From assembly GCA_024516155.1 (NCBI GenBank), contig JAJJXM010000087.1, forward strand, positions 1 to 64,000: a stretch of DNA of 64,000 nucleotides, given 5' to 3'. Positions 54,863 through 64,000 of the stretch are shown here, piece after piece. The position numbers and the translations under genes were made by a program. Position 1 is the first letter of the stretch. Every line of letters begins with the position of its first letter. The notes below the pieces were generated by a model. That model saw only the letters and a list, made by a program, of their open reading frames with translations, made no database searches and had not been told where the DNA came from. The stretch comes from Pyronema omphalodes. Lineage: Eukaryota; Ascomycota; Pezizomycetes; Pezizales; Pyronemataceae.

Positions 54863-57006
54863 ACCCTAGGCTGCGCATCAGGCCTGTCCATATCCTCATT
54901 ATCCTGCCTTACTGCAGCAGTTTTATCCTTCTTCCTTTCCTTGGGCTTTTCTTGTTCCTCAATTTCGTCATCATCACGCTTCCTCTTCCCTGAAGAAGCT
55001 ACCTTTCCATCCTTTGTCAACTCAGTTCCCCCAACTGTTTTCTTTGCGTAGCAGTCGTACATCTTATGCCCAGAACGTCCACAACGCCAACAGTCTGCCT
55101 TTTCCTTCTTGTGTTTATCAATTTCTGTTTGGGGTACTCCTGGTAAGGCCTCCCTTCCTGAGGCATAAACCGCCGGTTTTTCTGACTTTTTTCCAGCAAA
55201 AACTCTCTTATCCTTTTTCTCCTTAAATTTTTCCTTGTGCTGCACCTCCTTAGGGCGCACATTTTCCTTATGTTTATTTTTATCTTTTGTACGATCCTCT
55301 CGTACCTCCAGAGTCCTCTTCTTTGAACCCTTCAATTCCTCTTCTAATTCTTCAACAACATGTGCAGCATCTTTTACTGCATCAATCATCTCTTCATCAT
55401 CGGTGGGAATACCACCACATCTCTGGTAAACCATTTTTTTAATTGCAGGTGTTATCGCCTCCCAGATGACATTCCTGTACATGGGCCCAATTGCCCCAAC
55501 CCTCATATTCAGATCCTCCAACTTGGTGATGTAATCGTCAATGTCTCCATCGTATTGGAGTTCCGTAATCCTCTTGACGTCTTTTTGGGCCTCTCGCCTA
55601 TCCTCAAATCTAGTCTCAATTGCACTTGAAAATGCAACCCAAGTATCCCTTAACCCTTGTCGTTGAATACTTTTCCTTCTTTCCTGGTGCCAGCTCAATG
55701 CCTTATGCGTGAGCAAGCTCCCAACCCACGTAACCTGATCATCTTCGTCTGGAAATGTTTTTGTGTATGTTTCAATATAATCTTTAACCGACATCCACCA
55801 TGTCCTGAACAATGTTTTATCCTTCCCACTGAAGAACTGCTGTGCCTTCATTTCAGGCATCTTTGGTCTCTTAGGTCCAGCAGGTTCAGATTGTTGTAAT
55901 TTTTTAACCAGTGACTCCAAAAATGCCTCTGTTGCATTCTTCGCCTCTGGATTTCGTGCTTTCTGTTTTTCTTTGCGCTCCTGGCGCTTTCTCTCCAATG
56001 CTTTTCTGATATACTCATCATCTGAATCTTCGTCGTCTGAAGGGTCAGATGGGGGTGGTGGAGGTGGCGGAATTCTACCACCAGGTAGCTTTCCTCCACC
56101 GTTTCCTTGACCAATGTCAAGAGATCCATCCTCTGATGGTGGTAACGGGAATTCTGGCGCTCTGCCAAGGGAAGGGGGTTTTGGAGTCATTTCCTCATGC
56201 ATAGCCTCGGTGAGAGGCTTTGCATCGAAATTTTCTTTTTTCTGGATTTTGGACATAACAAGGCTGATGACCTTGTTGACCAACTCCAATTTCTCCTCCT
56301 CCCTCTGTTCCTCGTAGTCAAGTAGTCGCTGTTGATGGGTTTCTTCAGCGACGCACAGCGCTTCAATCCGCCTGTCCCGTTGTCCGTCGTCCTGTTGTCT
56401 AATGGCATCCCGAGTGTTTTTCTCGAATGCCCATCTCTCGATTTCTCTGTTGATTTCCCGCTGCCTCTGGGCAAAGGCCTCGAGAATAGCATTCGTCGTT
56501 TGGATGCCCTGGTTTAATTCTTCAGCAGCTGCTTGATTCGCTGCTTCTTTAGACTTTGCATCTGTAGCAAGGTCACCGATGGTCTTCCAAACTTGACCAG
56601 CAAACTCATTGCTGGCTTGAACTTGTCGCGTAACAGTTTGGAGGTTAACCTCCTGGTCCTAGTTCCCCTTTTTCGCTAAAATATCGTAGGCCTTCTGCAT
56701 GCCTTGGGCCATCTCCTGGTATAGCCCCTTCATCTGTTGCAACTGTTCTTTCATTGCAGCCCCTTCGCCGGCTGCCTCGATCAACTTCCTGATATCTCCT
56801 TCTGTAGCATCCATCCTTTCCATCATTAAAACTACCCATTGAGGAACATCGCCTGTGTTGATCGTTGTTCCATGATGGACCCGTGCTGGTCCCCGAGTAG
56901 TAACCTCATCCCATGAACGAGGACGGGTAATACTGATGGTGTTACCCATGGGAGCATCAAGGCCGTCATCGTGACCTGCAGGTCCAGCGATTCTGCGTGA
57001 GGCCAT
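54820..57006 (-). pseudogene. gag: G4 gag, one in-frame nonsense codon
   Basis: The frame from the ATG at 57006 gives about 115 residues, a TAG at 56659-56661, then about 612 more codons in the same frame to 54820. The N-terminal half is Gln/Glu-rich and probably coiled coil. A Pro-rich run and acidic segment follow, then the gag core (FFSGKDKTLFRTWWMSVKDY ... SWHQERR) and a CCHC knuckle CWRCGRSGHKMYDC, with a Lys/Glu-rich tail. The TAG could have been CAG. The end overlaps pol by 43 nt; a U5 run (54822-54826) at the gag stop is another possible -1 slip point. Confidence 0.82.
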
Positions 57007-57132
57007 TATTGTTGATTGGATTGTTTCTGTAACTGTTTTGGAGGGTTTTTTGCTTTCGTATTGCCCTAGAGGAGGGTCTTTCGTATTCGTGTCGATTAAT
57101 GAACTTGGTAGCTTGTAGCCTTATGTTTATTG

Positions 57133-58540
57133 TGTGAACCTGGGCACAGTCCTAACTATGCAGAGGCTTTTCCGATCGTTCTTCCAAGTGCTTCGTCCTA
57201 GGATAAACACTTCGTTCTCAAGACAAACAGACACTTCGTTCTCAAGAACTAATAGGGGTATTCCAAAGATAAAGCTAGGAAGTAAATCAATCGATCACAG
57301 GCCGAATAAACTTAAGGGTCGTCCTTGGAGGTAATTGCTGGTGTAGATAGGGTATCGTCGTGTAGAGGATCAATGGATGATGATGGAGGAGACAGAGGGA
57401 AGACATAGGGTCTTTTATAGACTTTCGTCTACAAGTTCGCCCAGCCTTCCTTAGGGAACCAACTGCCAGACTGGGCTTAGGAGATAAGTCATGGGTCAAA
57501 GCTGTGACGCATCTGCTGAGGCTTGCATCATGCTAAGCACGCAATTAAATTAATTGCTCACTTGCCTAATGCTCGCCATGGTCAGATTAATCCTTGAAAT
57601 GGCTGACCGTACTACCACACCTTCCAATGAGGTGCTGGGGTTATGAGTCACACCGGAGGGCAACTCCGTCTGACTGCATCATGCATGAACTCTTGTGATA
57701 ATGACGCATGAGTCATTTATCGTATGAGTCGCGCCATCATAGATCTCCCTAGGGAATCTCGATTGCAAGTAGAGGTTACTGACATCATAAGGCATCCTGA
57801 TGCCCTACCGGAGTGGATCACTCCGTCACATTCCTGTGTGATGTCATATGTGCCCCACCTGCGCGCACTTGCGCGCAGCCACACCCTGGTGTGGATGCAA
57901 ATGCCGTCTTGTTCCAAGTTGGCAGCTCTAGGCCCAAGGACGCGTCATATCAGTTCCATCAAACAGGTTTCCTGAGTGGAGTTCCCTGCTGGACGTCGTC
58001 TCATGCTGATGCACTGTTGACCCTTGTCCTGCATTCCACTCCTGTTTGCTGACTAGACTCTGCCCTATCTCTTCGCCCAACTGTTCACCCAACTCGTAAC
58101 ACCGGATGACACCCTTGCACCGCATCTGCATTTTCTTGGAATCTCTTGTTCCCATGCTGCCCCTATCGTAGCCGTGTATTGCCGAATACTCCTCAGGTAT
58201 AAGGAGGTGACCTTTTCCTCGTCTTCTTCGTTCCCCATCAGCGTCGTTCGTAGTTGTCTCAAGGGTAAGTCGACACCCTTGAGGTAAGTGTTCATTTCCC
58301 CGTCTCCGTCCTGAGTCCTCCCAAACTGACAGTGAATAATAGTTTCGACGCCTCGGGCCGGAAGCCTCGTGAGGTCCTATCGGAAAGTCACGAATCACGT
58401 GATGTGGCTAGCCGGAGCTCCTCTGGGGGTTCCGGCCCGGGATACTAACTTAATCATTCATTCTCCTGTCGAGTTTGCCATATTCTCCATAGCGTTATAT
58501 ATGATACCTATACTATTCTCACACATTATAGGGTGTGACA
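57133..58540 (-). repeat. G4 5' LTR
   Basis: 1408 bp, partner of 47539-48946. The leader between it and gag (57007-57132) has no gene; I could not identify a primer-binding site there with confidence. Confidence 0.92.
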
Positions 58541-59447
58541 ACTCCCCCTTAACATTATCTCTGATCGAGGACCCCAATTTTCTGCCCTGTTTTGGAAGAA
58601 TCTCTGTCGACATTTGGGAATCGAGCCGCGATTATCCACGGCATTCCATCCACAAATGGACGGACAAACAGAACGAATGAACGCTATCATGGAACAATAT
58701 CTTCGAGCCCACGTCAACTATCTTCAAGATGATTGGGCCGAATGGTTACCATTACCAGTATTCGCTGCAAACAATGAGGCATCGGAGTCAATGGGAACTT
58801 CTCCATTCTTTGCGAACAAAGGATTTGACCCCCTTGGCCAATTCAATTTACTCCCAGCAGCTACGAATGATGTCAACGATCGACGGGCCCTGAGAACATC
58901 AAAAACCCTCGCCGACATCCATAACCATCTACAAGCTGAAATCAACAGAGCTAACCTACGTTATCAAGAGAATGCCAACAGACATCAACTCCTGTCACCG
59001 AATTATCAGCCTGGAGATTTGGTATGGATGAACGCCCGCAATTGGAAAACTCGTCGACCCTCCCGGAAACTAGACAACAAACGTTATGGACCCCTCAAGA
59101 TTATCGCCAAAGTATCCCCCTATGCCTACCGATTAGAGCTACCCCCAACGATGAAATGTCATAACGTTCAACATATCTCCCTATTGGAACCCGCTGCGAA
59201 TGATCCTTACCCCGGTCAACAATCAGACCCACCACCCCCGGTGGAGATAGACGGTGAAGACGAATACTTCATCGAAGCTATCCTGGACTCCCAAATTCAC
59301 AGAAAGAAACTTCAGTACATGGTCAAATGGGTTGGATATGATATGCCCGATTGGGAACCTGCCAAACTTCATTCCGACAGTAAAGCCGTTGACGACTTCC
59401 AGAAGATGTACCCCGATAAACCGGGACCCCTCCCTAACTTATCTTAG
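58541..59447 (+). pseudogene. pol: G5 pol, part 3: integrase core and chromodomain
   Basis: Picks up after the G4 target duplication at NIISDRGPQF (second catalytic Asp), then TERMNAIMEQ (catalytic Glu), and is open to a TAG at 59445-59447. Chromodomain at the end (DEYFIEAILDS ... QYMVKWVGYDMPDWEP). This final part is undamaged; the earlier parts carry the breaks. Confidence 0.85.
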
Positions 59448-59623
59448 AAGTTACTTCGCCGGAGCTCAGTCCAAGATGGGGGATCCTGTCACGGCTCAAC
59501 AATTATTACCTCCCCCCTCCTTGTCATTCATTCATCTATTATCATTCGCTTTATTATCCAGCCCTCGTGTGTTTAATCATTTCTATTATCCCCCGGTCAT
59601 CGATCTTCACTCGTCATTTGTCT

Positions 59624-60076
59624 GGGTTAGGGTTACGCTCAATTCCCAAGTTGTGACACAGGTCACGTGACCTATTGCCAGGGTTAGGGGTCTGCTGGGA
59701 TCCCTTTTCGGAAATTCCACACCTAGGGTCTAACGATGATCTTATCCGATAAGATAAGATCGGTCACGTGTCCCTTATGAGTAATGGATCAGTATGCAAG
59801 CGCACTGGTCTACTAACGTGCGCACACGTCACTAGGGTTAGGGCACGATCATCTTATCGATAAGATAAGATCTAGTCATGTGACCTTATCAGTATTGCAC
59901 CATCATTTGAATCGCAACTGATCTGGATTCACGTGACTAGGGTTAGCGTTGCGCCCGCACGCACACAGACTGGGGTTAGGTTTGTGACCGCACGCGCACA
60001 GCTGGTCTAGGGTTACAAATGCACGTGCACGATTAGGGTTACGGAAGAGCACGCGTGACTTCGCTTAGGGTTACGC
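59624..60076 (+). promoter_or_regulatory. U3 cluster of AGGGTTA, CACGTG and GATAAG motifs
   Basis: At least eight AGGGTTA/GGGTTAG cores (near 59624, 59680, 59834, 59938, 59973, 60008, 60034, 60067). A perfect 14-bp palindrome AGGTCACGTGACCT lies at 59660-59673, with more CACGTG near 59765, 59930 and 60023. Two copies of a CTTAT-CGATAAGATAAG block lie at about 59741-59760 and 59852-59871. This looks like an enhancer array. Confidence 0.5.
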
Positions 60077-60274
60077 TAGCGCGCACGCGAAGCACGCTAT
60101 CGCGCATGCGAGATCCGCTAACGAGCGCGCGACGAGGCTGTGCACGCAATCACGCTAATTTGGTACGAACCGGTTAGCGCGTCTAGAACGCGCAACCGGG
60201 ACTGCATTGTTTATCTCGTTATTTTTCGGGAAAAATCTGCAAATAGTGGCTCGGCGTGTATGGAGGAAAAATTG

Positions 60275-60282
60275 TATATAAG
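60275..60282 (+). promoter_or_regulatory. G5 LTR TATA box (TATATAAG)
   Basis: TATATAAGAGGAAC, about 790 bp into the LTR and downstream of the motif array, in the element's sense direction. Confidence 0.5.
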
Positions 60283-60702
60283 AGGAACGTTTCTTTGTTT
60301 GGTTATTTTGTTTTCCTTTTCTCCTTACACAGTTATTTGTTTATTTACAAATTGAAATACTTTGTCAATCTTTGTTTACGTCCCCGTTTTCGTCCCCGTC
60401 TTTGGGTCTCTTTGTCCCTTGAAATCTTTGTTTTTTTCCTTAACTTCTAAACACAGAGATCTCTAAGTTGATGCTTGACACAGCTTAAGAGTTTCTAACG
60501 TTGAAGTTCTTATAAGGATATCTTCATTGAACTCAAGAGTGAATAATTGAGAAGAGCCCTCAGGATCTCCGTCAGGTATCTCTCCCTTGTTCTCCGTTGC
60601 AGCATGTGTCAACCGATACCTGCATAAGCAAGGGTGTTGACGCAAGGGGTGGATTAGCGTCGATTTTAGCGTCGGAGCGCACCGGGGTTGGTTGCGTTAC
60701 GG

Positions 60703-61094
60703 CACGTGAGGAGGCTCTGCTGTAGCCTGTGAACATTTGTTGCGAGAATAGGGGTCCGAAAGGGGGGAATTTTGGGGGTTCACCACAACCAGTGCTCCGG
60801 GTGGGCGGGGAATTTGGAGGGAGGGGGATTTCGGTATGCCGAAACCAAAAATGAGGTTGGTTTGATGATCAGAGGGTGGGTGGTGGTGTGGCGTTGATGA
60901 GAGTGCCCAGAATCCGGACCGGAGATCCCAAATTCGCGGTTTTCCGTTGGAACTCAACGGTAAACGGTAATTGGGTTGCAAAAATGGGGATTCGGGGTAA
61001 TTCCGAGGTAACAAATCGATTGCCAATATGAAAATCGGGAAGATTGTTGTTGTTGTCGAAAATGCAGGGGGGGGGGGGAGTCAGCGGTTGCTGT
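60703..61094 (-). mobile_element. A3: LINE A 5' fragment, 3'-truncated
   Basis: Matches the first 390 nt of A1 (13286-13678), from acagcaaccgctgac through a longer C tract (12 C) to cctcctcacgtg, all within the 5' UTR. There is no ORF1 and no 3' end. It lies inside the protease region of G8. Confidence 0.82.
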
Positions 61095-61650
61095 AGTGTT
61101 CCTTGCAGAAGTTGGTATCCAAGGTAATGTCGTCGGGATTTCCCCAAAAGTTGTTCGGTTGGTGTTTTGCCATCCACCAACAGGGCAAGATGATGTCCGT
61201 TTCATGATTCTAACGGCATGATTTGGAAAGTTTCTCTTGTATAATGCTGTTGGTATTGTAAGACAAGAGACAGGGTGAAGGCCTGTCCGGCCTCACGTCG
61301 TGCAGATCCGGCTGCTCCATTGATGTCTAAGGGCTGGGTTCAATTGATGTGGGGAAGATTATGTCTCGCTACAAATGTCGAACTGATAATATGGATCGCC
61401 GCTCCAGTATCAAACATTGTTCGAACGCAGAACACCCGTTCCCATGGTACTGATATGTTCATTTTGACTATGGGCCGTGGCCCGGACTTTGGGGGTTCAT
61501 TTTCCCCTTTTTTCGTGAGTTTAGCCCTTTTACTATGTTTTTGAGTTTTTTGTGGTTTTGTCCTTTTAACCCCGCCAATCGGAGGTGTCCATGTGTTAAT
61601 GCGTCTTGATCTGGTTGACCATGCTTGCGCATCGTGGCCGGTCCTGTTAG
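61095..61650 (-). pseudogene. pol: G8 protease fragment (G4-like pol)
   Basis: Encodes a decayed aspartic protease: FDTGAAIH (DTGA codons at 61411-61401) and ILPCWWMAKHQP, parallel to G4 ILPYWWMAQHQP. Cut on its left by A3; no RT follows in the window. Confidence 0.7.
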
Positions 61651-63985
61651 TTTAAATTTGCATGTTCGGACCTGACTTCCCATGCACGGGGAAATTCTGG
61701 TGAAACAGGCACAACTGCTGGTACCTGCTTAGACTTTTTGGTGGCTCGCTCCTCTTCGGACTCTTCATGGTTGGCTTCGTCATTGGTTGACCTTTCCCTT
61801 TTCTTTCTGTTCACCGCAGCCACCTTTGCTGCAATTTCGGGACCTGGGCAAGTCTTCTTTGGAAAGTATTCCAGTGTGTGATGGCTGGAGCGTCCGCATC
61901 TCCAGTAGGATGCCTTATCCGCATTGTACTGGTCAATTTCAGACTGGGGTACACCGATTAATGCATCCCGGGTGCTCTGAAACTTCTTTTCCTTCGGCAT
62001 GTTAGAGGTTGAAGGTGTATCCCTATGGGTTGCCTTCGATTTCTGGTCGCGTTCTTTGTCTCTCTCGTTTTTCTTCCGTGTCTTATCTTTTTCCGGCTGG
62101 AGATCGATTTGTTGTAGGCGTGGATTCTCCTTCTGATTCTTCTCCTTTTCTCGTTGGGTGGCCTTTTTTACAAGGGCGGCCTTGAAGAGTTCGAATGACG
62201 GGTCGTATGGATCTTTGGTTAGATCTGATGCGGCTTGGATGACCTCGTCATGGAAGGACTGACTGTACATCTCTTGGAGGACTTCTCACTGAAGTTGATC
62301 CTTCCCCTGGTCGATTGACATCCGAATTCGCCGCTCGTCAGCAGGAAGCCCAGCCTTGTACCAGCCCGGGAGGTGCTTCCAACGAAGTTTGTTCATTCTA
62401 GGGGTGTAGTTTCTTCGCTCGTGTGGGTCCCAGAAATACTGAGTCATTGCTGCCGCGTATGTTTGCCAGGTGTCTTGTGGCTTAGACGACTTCTACATGT
62501 CGACACGATTCTGGTGTCATTGGCGGGCGTCACCCTTAAGGAAGGATCCAAGCCAATGGATCTTTTGAAGGTCAGTCTGATAGTCGATAGCTCGGACTGT
62601 CATAAACTCCTTCACGGCCTTGAACCAAGGCATGAATTCGGCCTTCTCTCCAGAGAATGATTCTGGCTCATTCATCTTAGGAGCCTTGCCCATGACCACA
62701 GGTGCTCGGTTTGTGGATACCCTATTTTTTCTATCCCTTTTCCGCAGCTCCTGAATGGATCGCCGAATTTCCTTAGGAACCTGCTCAGCATACCTGCGCG
62801 CAGAGTCTGAATCAGATTCTGAGGACCCAGAGCTACTGCTGTCAGGTGATGGAGGAGGAGGGGGTACACGTCCGTTTGGTGGACTACTTCCACGTCTAGA
62901 ACCTATTCAGGAGGCTTGGATAGATCCCCGCCCATTCCGGTCATTTGGTCTGGGAGGAATTGGCGTGGCAAGTTATACAGGGAGTCATCATCTCCCTGGT
63001 CGTCGGATTCGGAATCGGTCACGTCATGGTCACTCTCCGGTGAAGGGGCCCGACCATCTGTGCGGCGTCCCTGGATCACTTTGCTGATTAGTAACGCCAC
63101 ATCTGCTTGCCTACTTGGGTCCGCAACCCTTTTGACTTGCTCCTGTAATTCCAACTCAATCGCCTTCCACTTGGTGTCGAAGGCAGCCTGCAATCCTTCT
63201 CTTTTGTGCTCACTTCGCGCGGCGGCCTCGTCTTGTTGTTTCTTCAGGCAATCATGATCAGCCTGCTGTCATTTCTGCAGTTGTGAAAGGCGGTCCATTT
63301 CCTTTCGGACATGCTTTTTGCCGGCTGCCAAGTCCGCCTTCAACACAGCTTCCTTATCTTTCAACTCCTGCTGGTCTTTAGCCATCCAGGCCTCCAAGTC
63401 CTTCTCTTTTTGTCGTAATTCTCCTGCCCATCGTTCGCAGCTGGTGTTCCATGCGTCGTGTTTTGTGGCTTCCGCTTTATAGTAAGCCATGATAATTTGT
63501 TGGTTATTTTCTAAGTTTTTGGTATAGGCCTCCAGGGTCACTTGTCGATGGACCTCATCCTTGGCTGCAGTGATTGGGAGGTCCTCCATTTGCCATTGAA
63601 GCTGAGTATATTCTTCGGCGACGTCCATAAATTGGCGGTTGGTCATGTTGAATTGGGTATTCACCGCATTACCCATCTGTTGTTGTGTTTGTTGAGGGGC
63701 TTGGTCCAAGTTGACTTGGATGTTTTCGTACTCCGTTTGCATACTCATGAACATCCAGATTGCATCGCCCTCGTCGTTCTGGATTTGGCTGCGTAAGTCG
63801 CTAATGTCTACAGCAGTACGAGCCAGTTGTCTCATCACGTCCTCAGCCCATGGTCGGATGCCCGGGATACGGATGGAATCTGGTAACCCACTGATTTCTA
63901 TCTCATCACTGACGTTGTCGGGGTCAGCACTGAGGAGAGCCCATGAGGCCAGGGGCTGAGATTCGTATTCGATAAGTTCCGCCAT
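61647..63985 (-). pseudogene. gag: G8 gag (G4-like), heavily broken
   Basis: Pieces: 63985-63269 (coiled-coil, Gln/Lys-rich), 63268-62903 (acidic), about 62900-62517 (gag core FSGEKAEFMPWFKAVKEF, ending at a TGA in place of the Trp of ARQWH), about 62516-62271 (two more stops) and 62270-61647 (Lys/Glu-rich tail). The knuckle reads YWRCGRSSHHTLEYF: the first and last Cys are lost, so zinc binding is gone. At least four nonsense codons and one frame change. The oldest gag in the window. It may extend past 64000. Confidence 0.75.
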
Positions 63986-64000
63986 GTCGTAATATAGTGG

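Larger units (their letters stand above)
47539..58540 (-). mobile_element. G4: Ty3/Gypsy chromovirus with 1408-bp LTRs, interrupted by C5
   Basis: LTRs 47539-48946 and 57133-58540 are exactly equal in length. ACTCC flanks both sides (47534-47538 and 58541-58545), where the integrase of G5 is cut. Gag and pol lie on the minus strand. I estimate 30-40 LTR differences by eye (2-3%), so it is older than G1. It is not closely related to G1/G2: the protease is DTGS, the gag differs and the LTRs are much longer. Confidence 0.92.
59487..60702 (+). repeat. G5 3' LTR (right end uncertain)
   Basis: Starts TGTCACGGCTC after a purine tract (aagatgggggatcc, 59473-59486). Contains a motif-dense U3 (59624-60076), a TATATAAG at 60275-60282 and leader-like sequence. 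There is no partner LTR in the window, so the end is only bounded by the LINE A fragment at 60703. Nothing coding is seen over this 1.2 kb. Confidence 0.6.
61095..64000 (-). mobile_element. G8: decayed Ty3/Gypsy element of the G4 type
   Basis: Gag and protease in the correct order on the minus strand. No LTR is in view; the 5' LTR should lie beyond the right edge. Clearly related to G4 by gag and protease layout but far more decayed. Confidence 0.72.

Noticed and set aside
59624..60076. Interstitial telomere array
   Set aside because: AGGGTTA units are isolated, irregularly spaced and separated by unrelated unique sequence, inside what looks like an LTR U3. They are better read as protein-binding motifs.
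1..64000. Host genes, tRNA, rRNA or a secondary-metabolite locus
   Set aside because: Scanning all long frames by eye found only retroelement proteins; no tRNA- or rRNA-like sequence was recognised. A tRNAscan/Infernal run could still find something small.

Overview
The window looks like a retrotransposon graveyard and nursery from a filamentous fungus. I see no host gene, tRNA or rRNA. Essentially all the sequence is explained by two classes of element. The first is Ty3/Gypsy LTR retrotransposons with chromodomain-bearing integrases (chromoviruses). The second is Tad1-like non-LTR elements (LINEs) with ORF1, an APE endonuclease, RT and RNase H. That combination fits a filamentous fungus. The lineage cannot be fixed by eye; an ascomycete such as a Pezizomycete is only a guess.

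Layout, with working names. LINE families are A, B and C; LTR elements are G1 to G8, with no G3 or G6. 1-316: 5' end of a B element (minus). 323-2327: C1, a complete C element (minus). 2341-9785: C2 (plus), split by the young LTR element G1 (2485-8895, minus, TSD TAGCC). 9786-13285: C3 (plus), split by A', a 5'-truncated LINE (10490-12964, 12-bp TSD). 13286-18958: A1, LINE A with intact ORF1 and most of ORF2. 18959-25931: B3, a decayed LINE B. 25932 to about 29830: G7, an LTR element with an extra ORF after pol. 29860-30293: LINE 3'-UTR scrap. 30294 to about 60702: an old plus-strand LTR element, G5, broken into three pieces by two later LTR elements. These are G2 (31649-46981, TSD CACGG) and G4 (47539-58540, TSD ACTCC, 1408-bp LTRs). 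G2 is itself interrupted by LINE B1 (35348-42214) and C4 (42225-44246). G4 is interrupted by C5 (50908-52900, 17-bp TSD). 60703-61094: 5' fragment of a LINE A. 61095-64000: decayed gag and protease of a G4-like element, G8.

How the parts work together. A and B encode full LINE machinery. The C elements (about 2 kb, five copies) encode only one ORF1-like coiled-coil protein. They share about 320 bp of near-identical 3' end with LINE A, including a terminal hairpin and an (AAAC)n tail. They also share a C-tract box at the 5' end with A and B. Three C copies have clean target-site duplications. This is best read as a fungal ORF1-only 'half-LINE' that moves on the enzymes of LINE A, comparable in design to mammalian HAL1. 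Other points of note are a run of 3'-truncated elements each fused to the 5' end of the next, and a GGGAAAA slippery heptamer at the gag/pol junction in both G1 and G2. There is also a conserved 8-nt ORF1/ORF2 overlap in the LINEs, and a Cys-rich third ORF with a C-terminal membrane segment in G7. Many of the breaks look like C-to-T nonsense changes.
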